Shown: positions 1 to 10,933, counted from the stretch's first letter. The stretch is 64,000 bases of DNA from Pollenia angustigena (GCA_930367215.1 OV884056.1:93073285-93137284), one strand, 5' to 3'. A program made the numbers and translations. The notes: a model not told the origin generated them from the letters alone.

Positions 1-756
1 TGTAAAATTAAGTAAAGACAAACTTACTTTTTTCATCGCACCATGGCCTTTTTCTCCCGAAAAACTTCTTAATTATTTTGTAATCATCCATGTTTGCCGA
101 TTAACTGATGCTCGCGGACGGAAGAAATTTTATTTCTTTATAAACACACACTGTTGGTTTTAACAATAAATGTTTGCTCATTTAGATAATGTGTTTTAAA
201 GCAAACAAAAATTATGGTATTAAACATACCTTTTGTGTGCAACTAGTATTATGATTTTAAATGTATAGTTGAAAATATATTTATTATAGCAGCAAACATT
301 TCCCATAATTTAATATGTTTAGCTAGATCAGAGTAACTTTTTAGGTGTAAAACACCATATAATATGATTATAGTGATTTTAAAAATGTTAAGGACAAAAA
401 GTATTTTTTCAAATTATATTAGGACTATAATAAAATTATTAGGGTAAACATATAAGGCAAATATGAATAAAAATGGTCGTAGTGACCACTCAGTAATCAT
501 GTTTTTTCTCTGCGTGCACTGAAAAAATAATTTCGATTCGTTCAGTATTGACTTAAAGAATAAGAAATAAAATCGCTTCAGATGTTTTTTGCTTACTGCT
601 TTGTTGTCATTTGTAGCAAATCAAGCAGCACAGAGTTGTACTTTGATGTAAAAGTTTACATGTTTTGCCGATTTTTATTTTCAAACTAGCGTTTAATTTG
701 TGAAAGAGTGGATGTGGCAATATCGTCATTTGTCAAAGAATAAATAGATTACGTTA
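1..756. other. AT-rich DNA without recognised gene
   Basis: No exon with credible splice sites was seen. At about 499-524 a CATG followed by a T run and CTCTGCGTG matches the right end of the TA-flanked element at 58300-58785, so part of this stretch is probably an old transposon end. Confidence 0.4.
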
Positions 757-884
757 GTGCTGGTTCACACTGGTTTAGTCTTGAGCATTTAGGAGAGAAG
801 GGAAAAGAGTATACCATTTCTTTTCCTCGCTCTCCTAAAAACTCAAGACTTGACGACTAAAACTTGAAGAGTGTAAGCCAGCAC
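757..884. mobile_element. Fold-back MITE, TTA target duplication (PIF/Harbinger-like), copy 1
   Basis: Ends GTGCTGGTTCACAC and GTGTAAGCCAGCAC are inverted repeats flanked by TTA on both sides (754-756, 885-887). Arms extend inward over GAGAGAAGGGAAAAGAG and its complement, so the whole 128 bp can fold into one hairpin. TWA duplications are a known feature of PIF/Harbinger elements; no transposase is present. A related longer copy is at 4704-4895. Confidence 0.7.
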
Positions 885-1329
885 TTAGAAACAAGAACCT
901 AAAAAGCTACAAGTCGATACTTAGTGGGGCGCTTATGAGAAAGTTAAGGAGTAACTTTTTGTCGCTCGCTTAAGTTGTCGATCAATATCGTGAGCCAGTC
1001 TGGAAATATTCGGGATCTGAATGAAGAGTTTGGTTTCCATTAAATTTCTTAGGTCTATAGTAGAGATGTGTTAGAATCTAAGCTTTGATTTTTTGCAATA
1101 TGCATACATATACATGTATCAGTTGTGCGAGGCCCTGCCACAGGAAGCCTGGGGCATATACAATAATTAAAAAGAAAACACGTAATTGTGGTGAGATTTA
1201 CCAAATTATACTATTTCTATGCAGAATCCCTCTCAATATAGAGCATGATAGTTATAATAGCAGGCAAAATGTTGATTAATGTAAGGTCTTGAGCACTTCA
1301 ATTAAGATCTAGTTTAGTAGAGTCTTTTA

Positions 1330-2372
1330 AATTGAATCTAAAAATAGCGGAGAGGTTAATATGCATTTGTGCTGATGTTTGTAACAGCTATAAATATTTG
1401 TCATGGAAACACTTCTTAGTATACCGATCGAATTAGAATCACTTTTTAAATTGGAGCTAACGATGTCCGACCGGCGGGCAGGCTGTCCATGTAAACCTTG
1501 CGTGCGAAACTGCGACCTGACTTTTAGAGATAATTTGATGAAATTTGGTACACAGGTTCTAACTGTTACATGGACTAAGCCCATTGAAAATGCTAAGAAT
1601 CGGACCCTTAATTTAACATAGTCCCAAAGAAGCTACTTTCCGGAAGAGAGTCTTTGTCATCATAAACCCTCTTATTATATTGTTGTTTAGATCAGGGGTC
1701 TGCAAAACTCCTTACATGTGCAAATGCTCTCACGCTAATAAAGAAAGCATGAGAAAATAATTTGTATTTTTAATAGATAACACTGAACAAACAAAAACAA
1801 TTACCAAGGTTTCGTTTAAGTGTGCTAAATTCCCATATCATTTACAATTACGCTCAAAAATAAACAACCGAAAGAAACAAGAAATGTGAATGTATGTGTT
1901 TGGCGTACTCTGGTTAAGATCAAATTTGGTACAAACTTATTTGATTTTAATTTAAAGTTCTACCCAAATTTTATTGGAATTGGTCCGTATTTGACCAAAG
2001 CTCCATTACAAATACTATTCCCGAAAATAGCTTTTAATGCCATAATTTCCTTTTAAATGTTGGTTGTTGAAATGTCAATCATGCCAAAACGTTGTGCTGG
2101 TAAGGCCAAAATTAACTGTAGGTCCCATATAAATCCCCAAGCTTAACAAGTTAAAGGCAAACAAATCACCTGTATATGAGGATATCTAAATCATATCCGG
2201 CACAAATCACTTTTAGATGAAACTTAACCTCATAACATAATTTTCTTTTGGCGGGTCCATGATTGCTCATGGGTCCTAAAAAGGATATATTCTAGAAAAT
2301 TTGTTATTAAATACTGTGGTGTTGGGTGTCATATGGCTTGGCCGACTTAACTTTCTTACTTGTTCTAAATTG
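1330..2372 (-). repeat. Dispersed repeat of the CAAGTAAGAAAGT-headed family
   Basis: Read on the - strand, the head at about 2372 (CAAGTAAGAAAGTTAAGTCG) and the tail near 1330 match the head and tail of the + strand copy at 42478-43195. They share a conserved block encoding in one frame a short pseudo-peptide around PNFIKL. Apparent ORFs at 1327-1621 come from this repeat and are not genes. Family class is unknown to me; it ends 234 bases before ADAMTS exon A. Confidence 0.6.
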
Positions 2373-2605
2373 GAATTTTATCATCACGTTTTTCGCTAAC
2401 AAACTTTGATTCATGGCTGCTCCTCCAAGCAAAAAAAGTCCTAACCAAAATCCAGCCTTAAAAATTTCCAACATCCCAAACTCTATATGTCAGCTTTTTT
2501 ATCGCAATTTTTTTTAACAACAACCATACAATTTTGTGTTTTGTAACGAGCTTCCCCATAGTAAAAAGTACTTATCGAACTCGCCTTTTTTTGCTTTCCA
2601 TACAG

Positions 2606-2832
2606 GTGCCTCTAACATCGTGATCGAACAGCCTGGTTATCACGATGAAAACTATATTGTGTTGAGAGATGACAAGGGCAATTCTTTGCTGAATGGAGCC
2701 AACATTATAACCGCTTTTCCCAATGTAAGCTTTTATGCAGGTGTAGCTTATGACTATAATGGCTCTAAAAGTTTTGTAGAAAGGGTCAATACCACCTACA
2801 CGAGGAAATTGAAACGTGATATGATAGTAGAG
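2606..2832 (+). CDS. AdamTS-A: ADAMTS exon A: spacer domain
   Basis: The exon follows a CATACAG acceptor and is read with two leading bases completing a split Gly codon (GASNIVIEQPGYHDENYIVL...). It ends MIVE at phase 0 before GTATTT. The sequence resembles the ADAMTS spacer-1 fold, which typically carries an 'A.NI.I.E' segment and short beta strands. The upstream exon supplying the first base of Gly was not located. Confidence 0.82.
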
Positions 2833-5800
2833 GTATTTCAAGAAAATTTCAAAATTTATATCTTCAATTATATTTTAAACTTATTGGACACTTGATTGCA
2901 GATCATTTCCATGATCACCACTGCCCACAAGGATAATGACACATTGCTGATGACCTATTCCTATACCATAGACAAAACGAATTATGTAGAGCCCGAAATT
3001 GAAATCTATCGTTGGGAAATGCAACAATGGAGTAGCTGTGATGCACTGTGTCATGGGACCATGCATCGTATGCCAACATGTGTCAGCACAACTCAAGCCC
3101 TAAAAGTGGCACCGCAATTCTGTGATATACATGCTAAACCAACTACCGAATATATGGACTGCAATACCGATTGTATTTTAACGTAAGTTTGTGTTTTCCT
3201 TCGATGTTCTTTTGAAAAGTTTTGGAGTGTTTAATGTACTTGTATCTTTTGTGATTGCAGTTTAAATGTTACTAGTATTTCTAAATGTTCGGCTTCGTGC
3301 GGAATGGTAGGTACACGCGAAAAGACCTATCACTGTATACAAACATTTCCCGATATTCAAAGATCCAATATTGTGGATTTGAAATACTGTAGTTCGAAAT
3401 TCGAAATAAAAACCCATGAGGAGTGTAGGGAAGGCTGCTGGGAGTATACGGATTGGATGACGGTAAATAAATAATCGCAGGTTTCTTACTTGAAACTTAT
3501 AATTTTTTATTACAAAAAAAAATCTATTTCAGTGCTCCCGTTCATGTGGTTATGGCGTGCAAACTCGTAGTGTTAGCTGTTATTTGAACTCCACATTCGT
3601 TAGAGATGAATACTGTGACCTAAAAACCAAAGCCAATTACAAGGAGACAACACGAGTTTGCAACCTTGAGCCCTGTTCTTCTTACACTTCAACCAGCACT
3701 ACCGAATTTCCTTTAGTAGTAAGTTGCTCTTCTGTCTTTTTTTTATAAAACTTTTAAAAGAATTTAAATAATTCTATAACACTTATCTCAGCAAACTTCA
3801 CGTTTTATGCCCAACAACTGGTGGGCCAGTGAGTGGGGAAAATGTGATGAGAAATGTGAAAAGAATCGCACAGTTATATGTCGCAGTTCCCAGGGTATTG
3901 GTTGTCCAGTGGAAAAGAAGCCCTTAAGCCGGAGAAAATGTTGTGCCATTAAATACGTTTCCAATTGGTCAACGGTAAGTAGAAATGCCCTTAAACCCCT
4001 TTCGGCCTTGTACTGTTATGAAAAAAAAACAACAACTTCTTTTGTACATAAATAAAACTTTATTCATTTTACTAATAACAATTTCATTCAACTCTTTTCA
4101 CCACTACTTCACCACCAACAATCAAACAACACCAAAAATCCTCCTCCTCATATTATTTGATAATTTGTACAATCATCGACGATAACAACCGCAACCACTA
4201 GTGTTCGGTACCATGCGGCAGTGGCACTCGTCACAAGGAAATGCATTGTGCCCGTGTCTATAAACCAGAAATCAAGGGAACCCCTAAACGTCGTGAAATT
4301 ATCAATTCATCATATTGTCGCCACTTAAGGGTCCCGAAACCCAAACGTATGCACAAACCTTGCAAAGTGAGTTGCAAATGGTCCTTTTCCAATTGGAGTC
4401 AATGTCCGGCCAATTGCAGTGAAGAGTATCAGACACGAACCGTCTATTGTGAGTCCGTTGTTGGCAAACAAATCAATCATACATACTGTGATGCCGCAAA
4501 TAGGCCGCCGGTCACAAAGATTTGCAATAATTGCGTTAGACGCGAATACAAATTAATGTCCAGTGTAAGAGCGTTTTTTCTTTTTTAATGAAATTTTTTT
4601 TTCTATATTTAGCTAATTTTTTACGCTTCAGTTTAGCTGCTAGTTATTGTTTTTCATAAAATTTTGTTTAAAAAATTAAATAGGAATGGGTTAGTCTGGT
4701 TAAGTGCAGGTTCACACACGTGACGTTTGAATCGTCAAGTCTTGAAGTTTTAGGAGAGAGGGGAAAGAAATGGCATTCTCTTTTCCATTCTCTCCTAAAA
4801 GCCGTGTGTGAGGAAAATAATTGGCACTCTCTTTTCCCTTCTCTTCTAAAAGCTCAAGGCATGACGGCTAAAACTTGAAGAGTGTTAACCAGCACTTATA
4901 CAGCCAGTTTGTTAGGATTTTCTTTTGATATTTCTGGACCGACTTAAATATAAGAGATTTTCTTCTTTTTTAGAAATTTTGGTTTTTCCATTCCCATAAA
5001 AAATAAACTAATACTCTCTGAGCATTTTGCTAATTATCGACTCGGAGTCAGAGTTTTAGTTCTACACCGGTTTTCTATCTCTCGGCCATTCACTACGCAA
5101 GTTCTGAGGTCAAGTCTGTCACTGTAGTGTATGGCGTTTATGTAGTGTTTGGCGTTGTTTTTGCTTTTTACACAGTGAACCGAGTAAAAATTAAAACCAG
5201 TTTGATATTTGCTCAAGTTTGTAAATTTGTACATTGAAGCATTTATGTGGTGTATAGTAAAAAAATGTTCAGAATTGTCGCCGTTTTTTAAGGGTTGACA
5301 ACAAAAAATGAGCGCGGATAAAATATTTTTTAAAGGGTTATGGAAAAATCGCCTAAATTATGACGCGTTGAAAGCAGCATTAGATGCATGAAAGTATAAT
5401 CCTACAAATAATTAATGAAAATTTTAATGAATTTTAATGAAGAACAGAAAACTAACAGACGTACCTAAACAAGAGCAGAAAGCGGAACGCTTTCTTCCGC
5501 TTAGCTTTTACGCTTATATGCCATACCTAGCAAGCAACAACGTCTACAGCTAAATTGACAAAAAAAAATAGCTTAATTGCCATTATTTATTTACAATAGC
5601 GGCCAACTGCACTAAACATACAAATTTTATGAGCATTAGAATTTTCGACAGTTAGAAAACGCTTTCCACTCATGTTTAGGTACGACTGTAAAAAGGAAAA
5701 ACTGTTTTCTCCTTTTTTTTTGCACATTTGTCTTCTTCCCTTATAAATTTAAAATAGACAATTGTACAGTTTTTGTGTGGCGTGTGCTAAAAGTTGCACA

Positions 5801-8054
5801 CTTGAACTCTAAACTTCTGTAGTGTATAGCCAGCATAAGTTTAATAAGAATCTCTTAAGAGCTGCTAACTGAATTTATTGTTAGATTTGGACAAATTTAA
5901 CCTTAATTATTTCAGTATCAAAGAAAGAAACTTTTTTCCAAACAATTTTAGAAAAGCTAAAGACATTAGCAAGCAAAATTGCAGAGCGAATGAGAATTGC
6001 AAACACTGACAAAGTCGTGTTTACAACGATATCAAAGCTTAAGGCCTAACCATAATGTGATTAACTTGGATTAAGCAAATGTGCGAATACATGTAAATCA
6101 TATAAATCATATTGCTTAAGCAAAGCGCGAAAATGATCACACATTCCGTACGGAATCAAATGTTTTTTGATTTTGTTATTGTTTTTTTTTTAAATACATT
6201 TGAGTGACTTTTTGGAAATTGGTTAGGCCATTAAACAAAATACCAACAATAAACAGTGAGTTTAACTTTTCTTACATTCCCCACTACAGTTTGTTGGAAT
6301 TCAACCAACATTAATTGTAGTTTTTAGTGGGTTAAGAAATAATTAAAACCAATTGCTTTATTGTCTTCGGAAGAAAATCAAAACAAAGCAACTTGCAAGT
6401 TCAGTTTTTTTATGCATGTGCTCATGCAAATTTATTATCAAAGTAATTTTTGGGAATACAAAATGTTTAATTAATAAGATTTTGTTTGTCGTGCTTAATT
6501 CCCAGTTTTATTTTTGATAAATACACTGAAATTAACTGTTGGAGGACAAGATAGTTTCTATGCGCATTTCACTGGTTGCTTTGGCCAGATCATCAGGAAA
6601 CATTTCTACAAGAGTGCTTATTCTTTTTATAAATTTGGCTTGAATGTCTTAATAGAACAAAAAAAAAAGAATGCTGCTAATAAGAGATACACTATTTTTA
6701 AATAAATTAGTTTCTCCAAATTAGGATTTTGGGGATTTCAGAAAATTTAAAATTGCGTGATAAGACAAAAATGATTATTTTCAACACCAAACTTCAAGAT
6801 TGTTTTTAATGCATTTTAGTACTACCCTACTTTTCCCCACACACACAAACACATGTGAATGTTTATCCTCGTAATATGTAGTCAATGTATAGAAAAATTG
6901 TTTCCTAATTTTAAGTGGCAACTCTGCTGTATTTTTAAAGCTTTTTGCTAGTGTATTATAATTTAGAGTAAATTTTATCTTCCAACTTCTATTTCTCTCT
7001 AAATATTATGCTTTGCCTAAATCAAGGCGAATTGACTAGAAGGTGAGGTCAACTCTACAACAACACTGCTTCTGTGGTCGGGTTGTCAACAATATAGCTA
7101 GTGAAAATAAGGTTTGTTTGCATAAAAAACTAGTTGGTATACAAACTTTGACAAGTCGAACACCGAAAAAAACACCATATGTTGACTTGACCCCACCTTC
7201 TAGTGGATTCACCTTGGCCTAAATGTTAACTTAAAACACTCTGCTCTACTCACAAATATCTTCTTTAGTGCAATTGTGAAGGATACCGCCGAAGACGAAC
7301 CGTATGCTACGATTCCCGCCACGAAACTATACAATGCCCAACCAAAGATAAAATTGTACGTGAAAAATGTAAACCACCACGTCACTGCTATCCCTCGTCG
7401 TGCTATGACCTAAGACGTTTCCACAACGTCTACAAGGATGGTGAGTACAAAATCTATGTGAGATCGAAACCGAAAAATATCTACTGCCACAACATGCTCA
7501 ATTCGCCGCAGGAGTTCGTTACTTTAAATTCAACTGAAAATTATTCAATTTACTACGATAAAAAAAATCACAACCCCGATTTGTGTCCACCCGATTCGAG
7601 GCATCGTGAGTATCGTGATAGCAGTCTGAGATCGGGTCGCACTTCATTTAAGAAAATACGCATTGATATTGTTACGTTAAGGGTGTATGATAATGATTTT
7701 ACATTTGCCGAGACTACAGGAACGCCTCAGTCGTATGGCTCGGCTGGTGATTGTTATAATCGGCGTAGACAATGTCCGCAAGGTGGATTTTCTATTAATA
7801 TGGAGCATACAGGATTTATACTAAGACATGGCACAGTATGGGAGCCAATTGGAAGTCATGTGGTCATGAAGGAATCACCATCGGTAAGTATTTTCTCTTT
7901 TTTTTTCTTTAGAAAATCTTAAGACAATGAATTCTATATTGGTTCTTTCTTTTTTTTTTTATAGAATAACTTAATATCCCATCGTGCCTTGTGTGGCGGC
8001 TGGTGTGGCAGTTGTCGAATAGGTTCCAATTCAGCTTTGTATCTAAACGTGTGA
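2606..8054 (+). CDS. AdamTS-A: ADAMTS secreted metalloprotease, GON-1/ADAMTS9/20 class: last eight coding exons
   Basis: Eight exons splice into one open frame of about 714 codons: 2606-2832, 2902-3182, 3261-3462, 3533-3718, 3792-3974, 4202-4564, 7269-7883, 7965-8054 (stop TGA). Every junction is GT..AG and keeps frame. In order the product shows an ADAMTS spacer-like beta domain, seven cysteine-rich thrombospondin type-1 repeats (W..W..C..C pattern) and a C-terminal GON domain beginning CYPSSCYDLRRF. The GON domain is the family hallmark of GON-1, ADAMTS9 and ADAMTS20, secreted proteases of extracellular matrix that act in cell migration and ER-to-Golgi traffic. Signal peptide, propeptide, zinc-binding catalytic and disintegrin regions are not in the window and must lie upstream (before position 1 or in exons I could not find in 1-2600). 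The symbol rests on domain order and on the nearby Act88F-like actin, recalled as its Drosophila neighbour. Confidence 0.88.
2902..3182 (+). CDS. AdamTS-A: ADAMTS exon B: end of spacer and first thrombospondin type-1 repeat
   Basis: Acceptor TTGATTGCAG, donor GTAAGT after a split Thr codon (phase 2). The first half finishes the spacer (IISMITTAHKDNDTLLMTYS); the second half is a TSR beginning YRWEMQQWSSCDALC with six cysteines. The intron before it is only 69 bases, typical of fly short introns. Confidence 0.85.
3261..3462 (+). CDS. AdamTS-A: ADAMTS exon C: second thrombospondin repeat and start of the third
   Basis: Acceptor GTGATTGCAG restores the split Thr codon. It holds a TSR (SKCSASCGMVGTREKTYHC) and the tryptophan motif of the next one (WEYTDWMT). 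It ends at phase 0 before GTAAAT, exactly between the W motif and the CSxxCG motif of the third repeat. Confidence 0.85.
3533..3718 (+). CDS. AdamTS-A: ADAMTS exon D: third thrombospondin repeat
   Basis: Acceptor CTATTTCAG; 62 codons, phase 0 at both ends. It begins CSRSCGYGVQTRSVSCY and ends in a Ser/Thr-rich linker (SSYTSTSTTEFPLV) before GTAAGT. The linker may carry O-glycans, which is inference. Confidence 0.86.
3792..3974 (+). CDS. AdamTS-A: ADAMTS exon E: fourth thrombospondin repeat and start of the fifth
   Basis: Acceptor TTATCTCAG; 61 codons, phase 0 to 0. It holds a compact TSR (WWASEWGKCDEKCEKNRTVIC) and the W motif of the next (YVSNWST), followed by GTAAGT. The intron again splits a TSR between the W motif and CSxxCG. 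Confidence 0.85.
4202..4564 (+). CDS. AdamTS-A: ADAMTS exon F: fifth and sixth thrombospondin repeats, start of the seventh
   Basis: Acceptor ACCACTAG; 121 codons. It begins CSVPCGSGTRHKEMHC, continues into WSFSNWSQCPANCSEEYQTR, and closes with RREYKLMSS before GTAAGA. The fifth repeat has a long basic insert (residues about 20-50, rich in K, R, P). Alternative donor two bases upstream is possible but would break frame with exon G. Confidence 0.84.
4704..4895. mobile_element. Fold-back MITE, copy 2 of the GTGCTGGTTCACAC family
   Basis: Ends GTGCAGGTTCACAC and GTGTTAACCAGCAC match copy 1 at 757-884. Flanks are TAA and TTA. It is longer because the AGGAGAGAGGGGAAAG arm and its complement occur with a second partial right arm inside. 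It lies in the large ADAMTS intron. Confidence 0.68.
5850..6640 (-). repeat. Dispersed repeat R3, copy split by a later insertion
   Basis: On the - strand it matches 26680-26960: shared blocks include TTAAGCTTTGATAT, CTGTTTATTGTTGGTATTTT, and the stretch around AAGCAACCAGTGAAAT. A third partial copy lies at 63694-63850. A TTAA-flanked element at 6053-6229 interrupts it. Class unknown. Confidence 0.6.
6053..6229. mobile_element. TTAA-flanked MITE, GGCC(T/C)AACCA family, deleted copy
   Basis: Begins GGCCTAACCATAATGTG after TTAA (6049-6052) and ends GGTTAGGCC, one base before TTAA (6231-6234). Internal block ATTCCGTACGGAATCAAATG is shared with 32997-33258 and 47678-47945. The related repeat at 26.7 kb shows the unoccupied site with a single TTAA. 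Confidence 0.7.
7023..7216. mobile_element. hAT-like MITE, 8-bp target duplication GCCTAAAT
   Basis: Begins CAAGGCGAATTGACTAGAAG and ends with the inverted CTTCTAGTGGATTCACCTTG. Both flanks carry GCCTAAAT (7015-7022, 7217-7224). 8-bp duplications are characteristic of hAT elements. It sits 52 bases before ADAMTS exon G, so it could affect splicing of that exon. Confidence 0.78.
7269..7883 (+). CDS. AdamTS-A: ADAMTS exon G: end of last thrombospondin repeat and most of the GON domain
   Basis: Acceptor TCTTCTTTAG after a 2.7-kb intron; 205 codons, phase 0 to 0, donor GTAAGT. The first 40 codons finish a TSR (CNCEGYRRRRTVCYD). From about codon 41 comes the GON domain, with a DGEYKIYV segment, several paired cysteines and an internal SAGDCYNRRRQCPQGGFSIN motif. 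Confidence 0.88.
7965..8054 (+). CDS. AdamTS-A: ADAMTS exon H: C terminus of the GON domain and stop
   Basis: Acceptor after a long T tract (TTTTATAG). It encodes NNLISHRALCGGWCGSC then RIGSNSALYLNV and TGA at 8052-8054. The GGWCGSC cysteines are typical of the end of a GON domain. No further coding exon is needed. Confidence 0.86.
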   Translation, partial: NNLISHRALCGGWCGSCRIGSNSALYLNV

Positions 8055-9038
8055 TTTCCAGCAGTCTTGGGAAAAACTCAGCCTGTCTAAAGGCGGTTTT
8101 CTTTAACAAATTTTTGTATTTGTTCCAGTGCTGAAACTGCTGTTTTCGACCTGTGTTTTCTTGCTCCGTACACAACAACGAGTAACGTCGAAATTGTATT
8201 TTATGCATTTATTCCTTTGATAACAAAAAAAAAAGTTCCTTTTGGTCTTTGGCCAGGATATGATTCTTTTATAACAAATTCTTATTAACACTTAAAAAAA
8301 ACACACACACACACATACACAAAGTAAAGAATGAGAAATCCTGTTTAAAACAAAGACTTTTGGGGATTTTTGTAACTTATACAAAACACAAAAACTCTTA
8401 TACACTTTTAAACACTCTCACAGAAATATCAAACACGAAACTGAAATATCTTAAATGTGATTTGCTCCAAAAATATGAAAAAATTAACCGAAAAATGGTA
8501 AAACGAGGTTAAGAGTTTAATTTTTTTTTAGTTAAAATAAAAGCGAACCTCTAAATTTCTTTTTAGTTTTAGAGATTCTTAAAAATTAGCAAACGCCAAC
8601 ATTTCTTATTAAATTCGTAAAGACTTAACTACAAAACCAGAAATCTTTTTCGAAATCATTTTAAAATATGGCAACCTTATACAACAAAAGGAAAGAGAAA
8701 TTTACTCAATTACCGTTATACCGTTAAGCAAAAGCGAGAGAGAAAGAGATGGTTACAAAAAGAGCTTAAGTGAAAACTTTTGGCAACTATATCTTTAATT
8801 TATTTTGTATTTTAAATCACTCTAAAGTTGAATTTTATCAACTTTTATATATTTATATTATTCTACTTTAATGTTTAACTTTAAAATTTACTTTAAACCA
8901 TTTACCATAAATATTTTTTATTATGATATCTAGCTAAATCCATTTATATAATTATTTAATAATAATTCTTATAATAATTTACAAATTTATTTGGTATACA
9001 TTAGACTGTATCTAAGAAAATTGAAAGACTTTAAAAAA
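8055..9038 (+). other. ADAMTS 3' untranslated region and AT-rich downstream flank
   Basis: No coding sequence is seen. An AATAAA hexamer lies near 8536 and is a candidate poly(A) signal, giving a 3' UTR of about 500 bases. A short CA repeat sits at about 8301-8320. The rest is AT-rich without recognisable structure up to the next inserted element. Confidence 0.45.
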
Positions 9039-9046
9039 GTCTATTG

Positions 9047-9448
9047 CAAGGCGAATTCATTTTTCAGGTGGCATTGAAAGCACAGTTGAACTACTTTTTT
9101 CTTGCTTATTTACATTATGCAATTAATGCCGCAACTTTCGCATGCAACTTTTTGTTTGTTAGCGAGAGATGTAGGGAAGAAAACGGAATTGAAAAAGTTG
9201 AAAAAATGCATGAAAAAAATTTAAATTTAAATGTGGAAAGAGTTTCGTAGCTACTTCTTTAAAAGAAAATAGAAAAAAAATTCGGCGTTAATTGCATAGT
9301 CTAAATGCGGTCTTAGAGAGAGGAATTTCGAAAGCTGCTTGTGGCTTGGAAATATCGACCAACTAAAGCAACAAAAAAATACAATGTTGTGTTGTTGCTG
9401 TTGTACTTGTTGTAGTATCGCCACCACCTTTTAAATGAATTCGCCTTG
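9047..9448. mobile_element. hAT-like MITE, 8-bp target duplication GTCTATTG
   Basis: Begins CAAGGCGAATTCATTTT and ends AAATGAATTCGCCTTG. Both flanks carry GTCTATTG (9039-9046, 9449-9456). The ends belong to the same family as 7023-7216. The short ORFs inside (9044-9250, 9363-9566 -) are not supported as genes. Confidence 0.8.
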
Positions 9449-9456
9449 GTCTATTG

Positions 9457-10444
9457 AAAAATGACAAGATTGCGCACTCAGCTGACAAAAAATCCTTCTG
9501 CTCCTCTACGTCATCATAGTTTGCTAATGAGTCTTTGTTGTGCAAAATGTAAGAGACAGTACACAAAGGTACTTTGCTTACAACAGAAATTCTATGTCTA
9601 CGTCACACAACAAAATAACGTACCTGCACAAGGTGTAATCTTGTTTTTTGTTTAATCTTTTTTTGGTTCTTATTTAAAAAAAATTTCCGAATTCTCGTTA
9701 TTTCTTTTGAAGAACTTAAGCAATTTTAGGTTATTTTTATTCAGGGGACAAGAGTTTACTATTTTGCGAAATGCTATTAATTTTAAAATTGTACCTTAGA
9801 AAAGTTCCATTGAAAAGAGTTGTTTAAAAATGTCTTTAGCTCTTTTTTAGCACAAATTATAGAATTAATACATTTATGGCTAATAAATCAGTGGATGTTG
9901 AAACGCTGGTTTAGTGAAACTAAACTTTAATTTATTTGTAGCTTAAACTCAACATCTTTAAATCACTGAACAATATATTATATGTAGCTTAAGAAATAAT
10001 ATTGTGGCAACACTACGATAAATGTTGTCAAATTCATTAGTCTGTATTAGAAGTTTAAACACCCAACTTTATGCGTTAAGAGTTGGTTTACATGTTTACT
10101 GATTTATAAATTTGTGGGCTTAAATTTAAAACCAAAAATAGAGTTTAACTAGCTCTGATTTATTAGCCCTCAGTGTTGAAGTGTTGCACAAAAGAAATAA
10201 ACAAATTTTGAAAAAATATTTCTCAAAAAAAAAGTACTTTTTAAAAGATATTAGTATAACTAGTAGCATGTTTTTCCATTTTGAACTTATTTGTTTTGAT
10301 GCGTTCCTGTGATTAAAATATTTCTTGTAAAAAAGTATTGTTTCTTAAAAAACAAGTAAAAGTGTAAAATTGGACTATGCCGAATCTTTTATATCATTTT
10401 CCTAATCTAATGCAGCGTCTTAGACCACTTACCCACTAATGCTA
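9457..10444. other. AT-rich spacer without recognised gene
   Basis: No credible exon. At about 10349-10430 there is a short piece resembling the head of the CAAGTAAG repeat family (CAAGTAAAAGTG then GGACTATGCCGAATC). Confidence 0.4.
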
Positions 10445-10933
10445 AGTTCACACTTGGGTTTTTAAACGCGTTTAAGCAAAATGTTGATTAAGCTAATCAA
10501 AGCCGTTCACATTACATTTGAGATGATTAAGATGACAGATGATTAAGAAAAAAAACACACAAAAAAAAATCAAACAAATTTATATTTCTTTAAAGTATTA
10601 AAAATGGATAAAAACACTTTTATAAAGTTATCAGAAGATTATTTTAATCATTTTAATGATGAAATTGTGAAAATTTATGAAATATTAAGGAAAAAAATAA
10701 AAACCATTAAGCAGAAATCTTGGCCGGTTGTACACGACATGTTGGCGATTCTACATTATTAGGTATGTTCAGTGGATTCTATGTGGTTTATGAAGTGATT
10801 TAGTTGTAATCATGTCGATTTGAAGTGATTAACAAATCACTTCAATGTATGGGTAATCATCTCGATTTTGAAGTGATTAGAGCTTAATCACGTTCGAGCT
10901 GCTTAAACGCGTTTAAGAACTCAAGTGTGAACA
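10445..10933. mobile_element. TA-flanked element with TTAAACGCGTTTAAG arms
   Basis: Inverted ends AGTTCACACTTGGG and CTCAAGTGTGAACA lie between TA dinucleotides (10443-10444, 10934-10935). Just inside each end is the palindrome TTAAACGCGTTTAA. It contains a 52-codon ATG-to-stop frame at 10604-10762, possibly a transposase or accessory remnant. Confidence 0.62.
10604..10762 (+). pseudogene. 52-codon ORF inside a miniature element, possible transposon protein relic
   Basis: Starts MDKNTFIKLSEDYFNHFNDE and ends HDMLAILHY with TAG at 10760-10762. It is basic in the middle (LRKKIKTIKQK). The position between the inverted ends suggests it derives from the parent element. I recognise no domain; it may equally be chance. 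Confidence 0.25.

Larger units (their letters stand above)
4565..7268 (+). other. Large last-but-one ADAMTS intron, filled with transposon pieces
   Basis: This 2.7-kb intron holds a TWA-flanked fold-back element (4704-4895), a dispersed repeat copy running on the - strand (about 5850-6640) itself split by a TTAA-flanked element (6053-6229), and an hAT-like miniature element (7023-7216). No open exon was found in it. The other introns of this gene part are 69-227 bases, so almost all of its size comes from insertions. Confidence 0.7.

Noticed and set aside
1327..1621. Overlapping ORFs of 72 and 85 codons
   Set aside because: They fall in a dispersed repeat also present at 42478-43195.
7458..7922. 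Stand-alone 154-codon gene
   Set aside because: It is the GON-domain exon of the ADAMTS gene, spliced in frame at both sides.
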